Shown here in pieces: positions 8,268 to 16,353 of a stretch of DNA of 43,648 nucleotides. The notes below the pieces were generated by a model that was not told where the DNA came from, did no database searches, and saw only the letters and a list, made by a program, of their open reading frames with translations. Positions within the stretch are counted from its first letter, which is position 1, and every line of letters starts with the position of its first letter. The position numbers and the translations under genes are program-made. The stretch is from DASZHC01 sp035938215 (GTDB lineage: Bacteria > Verrucomicrobiota > Verrucomicrobiia > Chthoniobacterales > JAFAMB01): the NCBI GenBank assembly GCA_035938215.1, contig DASZHC010000084.1, positions 1 through 43,648 on the forward strand, read 5' to 3'.

Positions 8268-9743
8268 ATGACCCAGGAAGATCGCGTTTCGCCCGCCCTC
8301 CTTACCGATCTCTACGAGTTGACGATGGCCTATGGTTATTGGAAAAATGAGATGCTCGGGCACGAGGCCATCTTCTACGCTTTTTTCAGGCTCCCTCCCT
8401 TCAATGGCGGATACACGATTGCGTGTGGCCTAAGCGACGCAATTGATTATCTGCTGCACTTTAGATTTCAGCCCGACGATCTTGAGTATCTTGCCAAGCT
8501 CACAGGCTCCGATGGGAAAACACTCTTCGAGAATCAGTTTCTGGATTATCTCGAGGCTCTCAAGTTCGCCTGTGATGTCGATGCTGTCGTCGAGGGGGAC
8601 GTTGTCTTCCCGCACGAACCCCTGCTCCGTGTCTCAGGACCTTTGCTGCAGGGCCAGCTGTTAGAGACTGCACTGCTGAATATCCTTAATTTTCAGACGC
8701 TCATTGCGACCAAAGCGGCTCGTATTTGTCTCTCGGCCAGGGGTAAACGGGTGATCGAGTTCGGCCTGCGGCGCGCGCATGGCCCTGATGGCGCTCTCGC
8801 GGCCAGCCGCGCTGCCTATATCGGCGGTTGCATAGGGACGTCAAACGTTCTTGCAGGGAAAGTGTTCGGAATTCCAGTACTGGGGACCCATGCCCATAGC
8901 TGGGTAATGTCCTTTCCCACAGAATTGGCAGCGTTCCGCGCGTACGCCGAGGTGCTCCCAGGAAATTGTATTTTGCTCGTCGACACATACGAATCCATCG
9001 AAGGCGTTCATCACGCTGTGGAAGTCGGCCGCTGGCTTCGCACAATCGGAAAGGAGCTGTCCGGAATCAGGCTGGATTCGGGGGATCTCACCTTTCTCAG
9101 TGTTCAGGCGCGAAAGATCCTGGATGAAGCAGGTTTCAAATCGACAAAGATCCTGGCGAGCAACGACCTCGACGAGTATGTCATCGGCAGTTTGAATGAG
9201 CAAGGTGCCCTGATCGATGCCTGGGGAGTGGGAACGAAACTGGTGACTGCGTTTGATCAACCGGCGCTGGGCGGCGTGTACAAATTGGGCGCGATCCGCC
9301 CGAAGGATGGCGGATGGCACGGGAGAATTAAATTATCGGAGCAGGCCGCGAAGGTATCAAATCCGGGGTCCCTGCAAGTCCGGCGATTCACAAACGAGAA
9401 CGAGTACGTTGGTGACATGATTTACGACGAGCTGACGGGTCCGCCGAAGAGTCGCGTTTTAGTTGACATTGCCGATGTCACGATCCGAAGAAAGATACCT
9501 GACTCGGCCACTCATCATGATTTGCTCGTGCCGGTTTTCCGCCGGGGCGAACTCGTTTATGACCGGTCTACGATTCATGAGACCAGAAACCATGCACAGA
9601 CCGAGCTCGGCTGCTTTTATTCCGGTGTAAAGCGGCTGCTCAATCCGCACACTTATCCGGTTGGTCTTGAACTCGGACTGCATGAGGCTAAAGCGCGTCT
9701 TATCGAGGAGGCACGGAACGAGGCGCGGGGGTCGGCGAAGTAG
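8268..9743 (+). CDS. pncB: Nicotinate phosphoribosyltransferase
   Basis: Converts nicotinate and PRPP to nicotinate mononucleotide in NAD salvage (ATP-coupled). The start ATG at 8268 is preceded by agagg nine bases away and gives a 491-residue protein beginning MTQEDRVSPALLTDLYELTM, the standard family opening; reading further upstream adds unrelated sequence. Visible motifs: FNGGYTIACGL, the EFGLRRAHGPDGA stretch that binds the substrate, GTHAHSWVMSF with the His that is phosphorylated in the family, IRLDSGDL, and ASNDLDEY. It resembles the longer PncB branch seen in many bacteria. Its functional partner pncA lies 2.8 kb downstream, separated by a decayed block, so the two may once have been closer. 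Confidence 0.93.
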   Translation: MTQEDRVSPALLTDLYELTMAYGYWKNEMLGHEAIFYAFFRLPPFNGGYTIACGLSDAIDYLLHFRFQPDDLEYLAKLTGSDGKTLFENQFLDYLEALKFACDVDAVVEGDVVFPHEPLLRVSGPLLQGQLLETALLNILNFQTLIATKAARICLSARGKRVIEFGLRRAHGPDGALAASRAAYIGGCIGTSNVLAGKVFGIPVLGTHAHSWVMSFPTELAAFRAYAEVLPGNCILLVDTYESIEGVHHAVEVGRWLRTIGKELSGIRLDSGDLTFLSVQARKILDEAGFKSTKILASNDLDEYVIGSLNEQGALIDAWGVGTKLVTAFDQPALGGVYKLGAIRPKDGGWHGRIKLSEQAAKVSNPGSLQVRRFTNENEYVGDMIYDELTGPPKSRVLVDIADVTIRRKIPDSATHHDLLVPVFRRGELVYDRSTIHETRNHAQTELGCFYSGVKRLLNPHTYPVGLELGLHEAKARLIEEARNEARGSAK

Positions 9744-9762
9744 AGAGGGCAGAGTACCTGTT

Positions 9763-10136
9763 TTACGATCGCGCCAGACCGAGATAGAGCTTGCGAATGT
9801 GATCGTCGTTGAGAAGATCGCTCGACTTGCCAGTCAGCGCGATCCGTCCTGTTTCCAGCGCGTAGGCGCGGTTTGAGATTTTGAGCGCATCCGGGAATTC
9901 TGCTCAACGAGAATAACGCTGATTCCTTCCTCGCGATTGATCGCGACGATGGCCCGAGCAATGTCACGGACGACCATTGGCGCAAGCCCTAGCGAAGGTT
10001 CGTCCAGAAGAACTAACCGGGGGCGGGCCATCAGCGCCCGACTAATAACCATTTGCTGCTCTCCACCGGAGAGACTGCCGGCTTGCTGCCGTAGTCGTTC
10101 CTTTAGGCGCGGGAAACGGGCAAAGCTTTTTCTGGA
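9763..10136 (-). pseudogene. livF: livF remnant: branched-chain amino acid ABC transporter ATPase, C-terminal half, frameshifted
   Basis: Only the C-terminal half of a LivF-type ATPase remains. It begins at FARFPRLKERLRQQ, keeps the ABC signature SGGEQQM and Walker B LLDEPSLGLAP, and reaches VEQN. Near 9893 the frame shifts by one base: the true ending (ALKISNRAYALETGRIALTGK and on to a stop at 9763) continues in another frame. The N-terminal part with Walker A is missing and the sequence runs directly into the livG remnant. By family it would have been one of two ATPases of a HAAT-type transporter for branched-chain amino acids or, in some clusters, urea, amides or purine breakdown products. 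It cannot be functional as it stands. Confidence 0.85.
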
Positions 10137-10620
10137 GATTTCGGTTCGGCCGCCATGGCAATGGCGATACCGAGTGCACGCAGATGGCCGTGGGGAAGGT
10201 TGCGCGCCTGCAGTCGTTTTACGGCGCCCAAGCCCAAATAGTCGAGAATCTCTGTCGCGCGATCGCCGATCCGAAATAGATGCCGAGGCTCGAAGCTCTA
10301 CAGCGCAACTGGTGAGCGACAATGACGTTCTGCAGCGCCGTCATTTCTTTGAAGATCGTCGTCTCCTGAAATGTGCGCACGACGCCGCGTCTAGCGACTT
10401 CATGGGGTGGCAGGCCTGTGATCGTTTGTCCGTCGTAGAGCACTTTGCCGGAGGTCGGTGGCACGAACGAACTAATCAACTTGAACAGGGTGCTCTTGCC
10501 TGCGCCATTAGGCCCGATAACGGCCACTATCTCTCCTTTTTGAACCGAGAAGCTCACGTTATTGACGGCCGTCAGACCACCGTAACGCTTGGTTATTCCC
10601 TCAATCTCAAGGATCGGCAT
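10136..10620 (-). pseudogene. livG: livG remnant: HAAT-family ABC transporter ATPase, truncated and frameshifted
   Basis: The N-terminal part is well preserved from ATG 10620: MPILEIEGITKRYGG, Walker A GPNGAGKSTLF, and the LivG-typical RTFQETTIFKEMTALQNV. After about residue 117 (near 10265) the frame breaks; EILDYLGLGAVKRLQARNLPHG continues in another frame with a short deletion at the break. At about 10136, just after the AMAAEP that should lead to Walker B, the sequence jumps into the middle of livF. The second half of livG and the first half of livF are thus gone, probably 500-600 bases. Its start sits two bases after the livM tail stop, the normal liv operon spacing. Confidence 0.85.
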
Positions 10621-10622
10621 GG

Positions 10623-10714
10623 CTATGTCTTCGAGTTTTGGCGTTCGCCCAGGCGGCGCAAAGCCAGGCTCAAAATACCGTTCGGCAGCCAAATCAAGAG
10701 AAAAGTTACCTTTG
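10623..10714 (-). pseudogene. livM: livM tail: last ~30 codons of an ABC permease, fused to the racemase remnant
   Basis: The last 30 codons of this frame, roughly VTFLLIWLPNGILSLALRRL and a short charged end, look like the final membrane helix and tail of a LivM-type permease (hydrophobic, then 'PxGIL...RR'). They are read in frame with an allantoin-racemase N-terminus upstream, which is not a natural fusion. The stop lies two bases before the livG start, exactly where livM should end. The call rests on position and composition more than on a strong signature. Confidence 0.55.
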
Positions 10715-11171
10715 AATCCGCTAAATCCAGCACCGGAATTTCTACGGTCCTGACGTTGCGACAAAATCGTTTCATCCCGTAAACTTCGGCAAGGTGCCAA
10801 GCCATTCCGCAGGTTCGAGCTAACGTCGTGACAACGCTAAATCCAGGCGCGATCACACTGGCAAAGTGCATCGCCGCCTCCGCTATCCCAACTACGGGAC
10901 CACGGGCAATTTCGCGCGCCGCATGCAATCCAGGATCTCCGAAACATGCGATAACGTAACCATCGAATTCTTCAGCCTCGCACCGGCGAATTTCCGCAAG
11001 CAACCCCGGCACCGCCAGTGCCTCATCGTAGTAGTCTTCGATCGAAGGTGGACCAAGGTCCGGGCTAACGGCAACAATTTCCGTTCCTGGTGCGGCGATG
11101 CGTCGGGCGTACAGTCCCATCCTTTCGTTCATGCTGCCGGTAGTGTTAGGATTAATTATTTTGATGCGCAT
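10715..11171 (-). pseudogene. hpxA: Allantoin/hydantoin racemase, C-terminally truncated
   Basis: The first 152 residues of an Asp/Glu-hydantoin racemase (HyuA/HpxA/DCG1 family) start at ATG 11171 with MRIKIINPNTTGSMNERM. They match allantoin racemases in PSIEDYYDEA, DGYVIACFGDPGL, AREIARGPVVGIAEAAMH and SVVTTLART. The first catalytic Cys (ACFGDP) is present. The family is about 240 residues and the second catalytic Cys lies in the missing C-terminal third, where the frame runs into the livM tail instead. The product is expected to be inactive. In allantoin clusters this enzyme interconverts allantoin enantiomers, which fits the divergently transcribed puuE next door. Confidence 0.85.
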
Positions 11172-11325
11172 GATTACGGCTCCATACCCGGTTTTTGGAG
11201 GCACTATCAAGTTCGCCCCGGAAAAGCATGTTGCTATTTAACAACAGCTGCTTCCTGTTTACAAAACACCGCTTTCCGATTCAGGCCGGGAACTGAACCG
11301 GATCCGCACTTAATTGTGACGTTCT

Positions 11326-12261
11326 ATGATGGCTCACGAACGAGATTACCCACGAGACATGGTTGGTTATGGCCGTAAGCCAGTGTTTGCTGATTGGCCG
11401 GAGAAAGCGAAAATAGCTGTGCAATTTGTGCTTAATTACGAAGAAGGTGGCGAAAGTTGCGTGCTGCATGGCGATAAAACGTCCGAACAATTTCTGTCGG
11501 AAATCATTGGTGCATCGGCTTATCCTGCTCGGCACCTCAGCATGGAGTCGGTTTACGAGTATGGATCTCGGGTTGGAGTCTGGCGCATTCTTCGAGAATT
11601 CGAGCGCCGGCGGCTGCCGCTGACGATCTTCGCCGTAGCTATGGCCCTCGAACGCAACCGGGAAGTAACATCGGCGTTTGTAGAACTGAGGCACGAAATT
11701 GCCGGGCACGGCTGGCGCTGGATTCACTACCAAGAGGTCGACGAAGCAACTGAGCGGGAGCACTTGCGAATTGGCTGTGAAATAATTCAGCGGTTGGCCG
11801 GAGAGCCGCCTCGTGGTTGGTACACCGGCCGCGATAGTCCAAATACTCGCCGCCTCGTGGTCGAGCATGGCGGCTTTTTGTACGATGCTGACTACTACGG
11901 AGACGACCTGCCATTCTGGACGAAAGTTAAAACAGCACGCGGCGAAGTGCGGTGGCACCTGGTGATACCCTACACCCTCGATGCGAATGACATGCGGTTC
12001 GCAACGGCTCAGGGCTTTAACACGGCGGAGCATTTCTTTACCTATCTGCGGGATTCTTTTGATGTATTGTACGCCGAAGGGGAGGAAACACCGAGGATGA
12101 TGTCGATTGGGATGCATTGCCGCCTCCTCGGCCGCCCCGGGCGGTTCGCAGCGTTGAGACGATTTTTGGATCACATCGAAAAATACGATCGCGTGTGGGT
12201 CTGTCGCCGCGTCGATATTGCCCGTCATTGGCACAAAAATCACCCGATTGAACAAGAGTAG
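11326..12261 (+). CDS. puuE: Allantoinase PuuE (polysaccharide-deacetylase-like)
   Basis: Opens the hydantoin ring of allantoin to allantoate in purine/urate catabolism; metal-independent family with the NodB-type fold. The 311 residues match the usual length of about 300-310. Diagnostic phrases: RDMVGYGRKP near the start, FVLNYEEGGE, the SVYEYGSRVGVWRI stretch, EIAGHGWRWIHY, GWYTGRDSPNTRRLV, YDADYYGDDLPFW, the IPYTLDANDMRF run, and MMSIGMHCRLLGRPGR. No frameshift or internal stop is seen, so it may still work although its neighbours are broken. ATG at 11326 or 11329 are equivalent choices. It faces the racemase remnant divergently across 154 bases, the normal arrangement of an allantoin locus. 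A 324-codon open frame on the opposite strand is a shadow. Confidence 0.92.
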   Translation: MMAHERDYPRDMVGYGRKPVFADWPEKAKIAVQFVLNYEEGGESCVLHGDKTSEQFLSEIIGASAYPARHLSMESVYEYGSRVGVWRILREFERRRLPLTIFAVAMALERNREVTSAFVELRHEIAGHGWRWIHYQEVDEATEREHLRIGCEIIQRLAGEPPRGWYTGRDSPNTRRLVVEHGGFLYDADYYGDDLPFWTKVKTARGEVRWHLVIPYTLDANDMRFATAQGFNTAEHFFTYLRDSFDVLYAEGEETPRMMSIGMHCRLLGRPGRFAALRRFLDHIEKYDRVWVCRRVDIARHWHKNHPIEQE

Positions 12262-12275
12262 TTATTAGCTTCCCT

Positions 12276-12437
12276 ATGGAAATCTACCTTATGGCGAACA
12301 TCGGATTTATCGGGGAACGATTGCTCAAACGTAATTTCACTCCCGGATTCCGGATCGAGCAGGATCTGAAAGATCTCAGTCTAGCCCTGGAAGGAGCAAA
12401 AACTCCCGGTGTAGATAACTTTCCTTTCATGCGATGA
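12276..12437 (+). pseudogene. garR/glxR scrap: tartronate semialdehyde reductase with internal deletion
   Basis: A 53-codon frame begins 14 bases after puuE. Its start, MANIGFIG (from ATG 12291), is the Rossmann opening of beta-hydroxyacid dehydrogenases. It then jumps to LLKRNFTPGFRIEQDLKDLS and LALEGAK, which belongs to the C-terminal helical domain of GarR/GlxR (2-hydroxy-3-oxopropionate reductase), normally about 200 residues later. After that it degenerates into an unrelated ending. The simplest reading is a large in-frame internal deletion. In allantoin and glyoxylate pathways GlxR reduces tartronate semialdehyde made by glyoxylate carboligase, so this scrap fits the neighbouring puuE and racemase remnant. 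Confidence 0.7.
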
Positions 12438-12463
12438 CGTCTATCGTGCGCAGTCGCGCAATC

Positions 12464-12491
12464 TTGGGCAATCTCTTGTAGCGCGTACAAT
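12464..12491 (+). promoter_or_regulatory. Possible sigma70-type promoter for pncA
   Basis: A ttgggc box at 12464 and a tacaat box at 12486 are separated by 16 bases, about 48 bases before the pncA ATG. The -10 box is a good match and the -35 is weak. No experimental support. Confidence 0.3.
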
Positions 12492-12538
12492 AACGTGTCT
12501 AGAATGCCGTTCGCGGCGTTTCAGGTTAAAATACTCCT

Positions 12539-13168
12539 ATGAACGCGTTGCTTGTAGTCGATATTCAGAACGACTTTCTCCCTGGAGGCGCCTTGGCCGT
12601 GCCTGATGGGGATCGGGTGATTCCGATCATTAATCGGCTCATGGAGCATTTCGATCTGGTGCTGGCGACTCAAGATTGGCATCCAGCCGATCACGGAAGT
12701 TTTGCCTCGAACCATCCTGGTCGCCAGCCGGGTGATGTGATCGACCTGAACGGGGTTCCGCAGGTATTATGGCCAATCCATTGTGTCCAGCATTCTAGTG
12801 GGGCGGCATTCTCTTCACAGCTTCGCAGGGATCGAATTGCAAAGATCTTTCAAAAGGGTACCGACCCCAAGATTGACAGTTACAGCACCTTTTTTGACAA
12901 CGCGAAGCTGCGTTCAACAGGCTTGGGCGATTACCTGCGCGAACACGAGGTCAAGGAAGTTTTTATTTGCGGCTTGGCAACCGATTATTGTGTGAAGTTC
13001 TCTGTGCTCGACAGCACTACGCTTGGGCTGCGGTCCCACGTGATCGAAGACGCCTGTCGCGGAGTCAATCTGAGGCCGGATGATTCGCAAAAAGCTATCG
13101 AGGAAATGCGGGCCGTTGGTGCTTTAATCATCGATTCCAGCGAAATCCTTCAACGAACTGCCAAATAG
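12539..13168 (+). CDS. pncA: Nicotinamidase/pyrazinamidase
   Basis: Hydrolyses nicotinamide to nicotinate and ammonia, feeding PncB in NAD salvage (cytoplasm). The 209 residues match the family. The triad is visible: D8 in LVVDIQNDF, K106 in FQKGTDP, C151 in GLATDYCVKF. Metal ligands D46 and H48 sit in TQDWHPADHGSF. The phrases PGGALAVPDGD and LWPIHCVQHSSGA are typical. The 3' end overlaps the end of the convergent kinase-like gene by 19 bases, so there is no room for a terminator between them. It looks intact, in contrast to the decayed block just upstream. Confidence 0.95.
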   Translation: MNALLVVDIQNDFLPGGALAVPDGDRVIPIINRLMEHFDLVLATQDWHPADHGSFASNHPGRQPGDVIDLNGVPQVLWPIHCVQHSSGAAFSSQLRRDRIAKIFQKGTDPKIDSYSTFFDNAKLRSTGLGDYLREHEVKEVFICGLATDYCVKFSVLDSTTLGLRSHVIEDACRGVNLRPDDSQKAIEEMRAVGALIIDSSEILQRTAK

Positions 13169-13830
13169 ATTTTTTTCACGTCTACCGCGATGGAATCGTC
13201 ACCGAGCGCCTTCGGATCGATCGCCAGGTTGTCTGAAATAATCTTGCGGATCCGCTGGAGGTGAAGATTTTTTCGGTCCAGCTGGTTTTGGCTAGCCCAG
13301 CGCGCAGCTGCGACAATAAGGCTTGAGACCTGTTCAGCAGTGAGCTTTTCGGTGTTGATAATGATGTCAAAGTCGCTGCGGTCGTTGATGTCTATCCCGT
13401 AGACTTCGAGGTATCGCTTCCTGTTTTGTTCATCGCGCTGCAGCGTGTGGTAAAGCACTGATTCGTAGCTCGCATGCTTATCAGGCTCTCGCTGGTAGAT
13501 TCGTTTGGCGCGCGCCTCCAGCGGCGCATGTAGCCAGACACGCAAATCGGCGTCCACGAGCCAGCCCGCTAGCCGCGAACCGACAACGACACGTGGCCTC
13601 AACGACGCCCGCACCAGTTTCAGGTCGGTAAGAAAATCAAAGATCCGGGATTCGCCGGCTTTCTGCTGAATCTCTTCGAAACGGATGTCGAGATCCTTAG
13701 CCAGATCGCGAAACGTGTAGTTCACTACATCAAGACGCAGCGTTCTTCCGACATTGTCCGTCGCCGTCGTATTTCCGCAGCCGCTGTGGCTGGAAATCGC
13801 TATCCGAAGAGTTCTGGTTTCAGTAATCAC
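13150..13830 (-). CDS. Cytidylate-kinase-like P-loop NMP kinase
   Basis: The 226 residues fit the cytidylate-kinase-like (Cytidylate_kin2) family. A P-loop of the form SSHSGCGNTTAT is near residue 13 (the usual Lys before TT is Asn). Further phrases are YTFRDLAKD, VVVGSRLAGWLV, ADLRVWLHAPLEARAKRI and a lid-like RDEQNRKRYLEVYGID. Members phosphorylate CMP/dCMP or related nucleotides, or have unassigned substrates; which applies here cannot be told. The Asn in place of the P-loop Lys deserves a check of the alignment. It ends within pncA on the other strand and follows the fucose synthase gene by 44 bases, likely in one transcript. Confidence 0.75.
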   Translation of the reverse strand: MITETRTLRIAISSHSGCGNTTATDNVGRTLRLDVVNYTFRDLAKDLDIRFEEIQQKAGESRIFDFLTDLKLVRASLRPRVVVGSRLAGWLVDADLRVWLHAPLEARAKRIYQREPDKHASYESVLYHTLQRDEQNRKRYLEVYGIDINDRSDFDIIINTEKLTAEQVSSLIVAAARWASQNQLDRKNLHLQRIRKIISDNLAIDPKALGDDSIAVDVKKIYLAVR

Positions 13831-13874
13831 GATGCCTTACCTCCCACCCTAGAACCGCGCGAGAACCGATGCTT

Positions 13875-14810
13875 CTAACATGCCGCTCGCGAATTCCCCA
13901 AAAACCATTGATAGGTATCCCGAACTCCATCTTCCAGGCTGATCCTTGGTTCCCAGCCCAATTGCCGGAGACGACTGATATCCAGGAGCTTCCGCGGTGT
14001 GCCGTCCGGTTTTGACGTATCGAAAACCAGCTCCGCGTCGAACCCAACCACTTTGGCAACAAGATGCGCCAGCTCCCGAATTGTAATGTCGTAGCCGCAT
14101 CCCACATTGATAATTTGCGGCATATCATAATTCTCCAGAAGAAAGCGAAGGGCGTCGGCAAGATCGCGCGTATGGAGAAATTCCCGCCTTGGCGTTCCGG
14201 TTCCCCAAATCACTACTTCGCGCCGATTCTGCATTTTTGCCTCGTGCACTTTCCGAATGAGCGCGGGTAATACATGCGAGGTCAGCAAGTCGAAGTTGTC
14301 CCCGGGACCGTAAAGGTTCGTCGGCATGGCCGAAATGAAATCTGCGCCATGCTGCCGGGCATAAGCCTGGCAGAGCTTGATTCCGGCAATTTTCGCGATC
14401 GCGTACGGTTCGTTCGTTGGCTCAAGAGCGCCGGTCAAAAGGGCCTCTTCCTTGATAGGCTGGACCGCGAGCCTCGGGTAAATGCACGAACTTCCGAGAA
14501 ACAGAAGTTTCTTCACGCCGAAATCGAAGCTTGCCGAAATGAGATTGTTCTGGATCTGCAAATTCTCGAGGAGAAATTCGACCGGAAGATCGTTATTGGC
14601 CTTAATGCCGCCGACTCGAGCTGCTGCCACAACAACGGCATCGGGTTTATTTGTCGCAAAAAGCTCCCGAACGTTCTCGGTGTTACGCAGATCCAATTCA
14701 TTATGTGTCCGAACGATGATATTTCGGTAACCATGCTGCTGAAGGTCGCGAAGCAACGCACTCCCTACCAAGCCCCGGTGGCCGGCTATATAGACGGATC
14801 CAAACTTCAT
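13875..14810 (-). CDS. fcl: GDP-L-fucose synthase
   Basis: Epimerises and reduces GDP-4-keto-6-deoxymannose to GDP-L-fucose with NADPH, for surface polysaccharides. The 311 residues match the SDR-family enzyme. The Rossmann loop is YIAGHRGLVGSAL near residue 7. The catalytic Ser and the YxxxK pair lie in GSSCIYP and YAIAKIAG. Other diagnostics: AAARVGGIKAN, MPTNLYGPGDNFD, WGTGTPRREFLH and NVGCGYDITI. The usual upstream partner, GDP-mannose 4,6-dehydratase (gmd), is not in the window. ATG 14810 opens the protein directly at the Rossmann strand. The gene is divergent from ribBA across 134 bases. Confidence 0.93.
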   Translation of the reverse strand: MKFGSVYIAGHRGLVGSALLRDLQQHGYRNIIVRTHNELDLRNTENVRELFATNKPDAVVVAAARVGGIKANNDLPVEFLLENLQIQNNLISASFDFGVKKLLFLGSSCIYPRLAVQPIKEEALLTGALEPTNEPYAIAKIAGIKLCQAYARQHGADFISAMPTNLYGPGDNFDLLTSHVLPALIRKVHEAKMQNRREVVIWGTGTPRREFLHTRDLADALRFLLENYDMPQIINVGCGYDITIRELAHLVAKVVGFDAELVFDTSKPDGTPRKLLDISRLRQLGWEPRISLEDGVRDTYQWFLGNSRAAC

Positions 14811-14944
14811 CGGACCTCTTTGGTACAGGTGATTTGTACCGGCGTCAAACTACGCCCGTCGATTCCGGTGCGCTCTCCGACGGTAAATTTCGATAGCGCT
14901 TCCACGGCGCATCTATTAGATCATCCAGGAAACTGCGGAGATGC

Positions 14945-16144
14945 ATGAACATTGAATTTGATCCTATTGATGAGCTTCTGGATGAACTCCGGCAGGGCCG
15001 CATCGTCATCGTTACTGATGACGCAAATCGAGAGAACGAAGGCGACTTGATTCTGGCGGCCGAGAAAGCCACCCCGGAACGGATCAATTTCATGATCCGA
15101 TACACCTCGGGCGTCCTTTGCGTTCCTATGGAGGGAAAAGATCTGGATCGATTGGAACTGCCTTTAATGACGCTTCGCAACACGGAATCGATGCGGACTG
15201 CTTATACAATTTCGGTCGATGCAAAAGAAGGCGTATCCACCGGCATTTCGGCGGCTGATCGATCCCGCACGGTCCGGCTGCTTTCCGATCCCTCGACCGC
15301 CGCAGGAGATCTCGTTCGGCCCGGGCACGTCTTCCCTCTCAGATACCGGGAAGGAGGCGTGTTGCGTAGAGCGGGACACACCGAGGCGGCGGTCGACCTG
15401 GCAAGGCTTGCCGGGCTTCGACCGGCAGGCGTGCTGGCGGAGGTCATCAATGACGACGGATCGATGGCGAGGTTGCCCGATCTTGTGCGGTTCAAGGAGG
15501 AACATAAATTAAAGATTTGTTCGATCGAGAATCTGATCGCCTATCGACGGGCGCGAGAGGTTCTCATCGAGCGGGAAGAAGTGGTTTCGCTTCCCACAGA
15601 CTATGGAGCGTTCTCTCTGTATCTTTACCGTTCGGTCATCGATGACGTTCATCACCTTGCCCTGGTGAAGGGCACTATTTCCGGCGAAAAACCTACCCTT
15701 GTTCGCGTGCACAGCGAATGTCTGACGGGAGATGTATTTGGATCGCAACGCTGCGATTGCGGGGACCAGCTTCACGCCGCGCTCCAACAAATCGATGAAG
15801 CCGGGTCGGGCGTTCTCGTTTACATGCGTCAGGAGGGACGAGGTATTGGCTTGGCGGCAAAGATACATGCGTACAAATTGCAAGAGGAAGGACTAGACAC
15901 CGTAGAAGCGAACCAAAGACTGGGATATCCGATGGATCTGCGAGAATATGGAACCGGAGCGCAAATTCTGGTCGACCTCGGAGTTCGCCAAATTCGTTTG
16001 CTAACTAATAATCCAAAAAAGGTAGTGGGTCTCGAAGGGTACGGTTTGAATATCGTTGAACAATTGCGTATCAAAGCCCCCGAAAATCCGCACAACGAAC
16101 GCTATCTACGAACCAAGCGCATAAAGATGGGACATTTGCTTTAG
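14945..16144 (+). CDS. ribBA: Bifunctional 3,4-dihydroxy-2-butanone-4-phosphate synthase / GTP cyclohydrolase II
   Basis: Makes both precursors of lumazine in riboflavin synthesis. Residues 1-200 are the DHBP synthase: DDANRENEGDLI (acidic metal loop), YTSGVLCVPM, STGISAADRSRT, LVRPGHVFPLR and RAGHTEAAVDLARLAG. Residues 205-399 are the GTP cyclohydrolase II: RVHSECLTGDVFGSQRCDC with the three zinc cysteines, YMRQEGRGIGL, the catalytic REYGTGAQIL (Asp of RDYG replaced by Glu) and LTNNPKK. The ATG at 14945 gives the normal N-terminus. No FMN-riboswitch core was found in the 134-base leader. It heads a riboflavin group with ribH; nusB and ftsY follow. Confidence 0.96.
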   Translation: MNIEFDPIDELLDELRQGRIVIVTDDANRENEGDLILAAEKATPERINFMIRYTSGVLCVPMEGKDLDRLELPLMTLRNTESMRTAYTISVDAKEGVSTGISAADRSRTVRLLSDPSTAAGDLVRPGHVFPLRYREGGVLRRAGHTEAAVDLARLAGLRPAGVLAEVINDDGSMARLPDLVRFKEEHKLKICSIENLIAYRRAREVLIEREEVVSLPTDYGAFSLYLYRSVIDDVHHLALVKGTISGEKPTLVRVHSECLTGDVFGSQRCDCGDQLHAALQQIDEAGSGVLVYMRQEGRGIGLAAKIHAYKLQEEGLDTVEANQRLGYPMDLREYGTGAQILVDLGVRQIRLLTNNPKKVVGLEGYGLNIVEQLRIKAPENPHNERYLRTKRIKMGHLL

Positions 16145-16214
16145 TGTGCTTATGAGAAGGTTTGAAAAAATAGTTGTCGATCGCGAAGACGGGATAAGCC
16201 CCGTTATGGGGCGT

Positions 16215-16240
16215 GGTAGGGGCAGATCTCCGAGCTGCCC
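16215..16240 (+). repeat. REP-like hairpin unit 1
   Basis: Begins GGTAG and forms a hairpin with stem GGGCAG/CTGCCC around the nine-base loop atctccgag. It is one of five related units at 16.2-20.4 kb in which the loop is conserved while the stems change in a compensating way. Lies in the ribBA-ribH spacer. Confidence 0.75.
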
Positions 16241-16301
16241 GCTGGGAATAACCGTCGCCTTGGGAGTCCGACTTTTCTTCAATTCGAGCAAGGAAAAAAT
16301 T

Positions 16302-16323
16302 GGGACGGCATGGAGGCCGTCCC
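16302..16323 (+). repeat. Hairpin with 8-bp stem before ribH
   Basis: GGGACGGC pairs with GCCGTCCC around a six-base loop. It lies 30 bases before the ribH start and is followed by an AAGGAG at 16333-16338. There is no U-tract after it, so an intrinsic terminator is unlikely. It could be a second type of dispersed repeat or a leader hairpin; only this copy was found in the window. Confidence 0.5.
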
Positions 16324-16353
16324 TCACACAATAAGGAGTAGAGTCCGGCACTC

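Noticed and set aside
11281..12255. Long open frame on the minus strand opposite puuE (324 codons)
   Set aside because: The plus strand encodes a complete allantoinase with family motifs; the antisense translation resembles nothing and follows from codon bias.
14811..14944. FMN riboswitch before ribBA
   Set aside because: The 134-base leader contains no conserved RFN core (no AGGG..GGUGAAAUUCCC-type segments or paired helices).
16145..16353. FMN riboswitch before ribH
   Set aside because: The spacer holds a REP-like hairpin and a second hairpin, but not the conserved FMN aptamer sequences.
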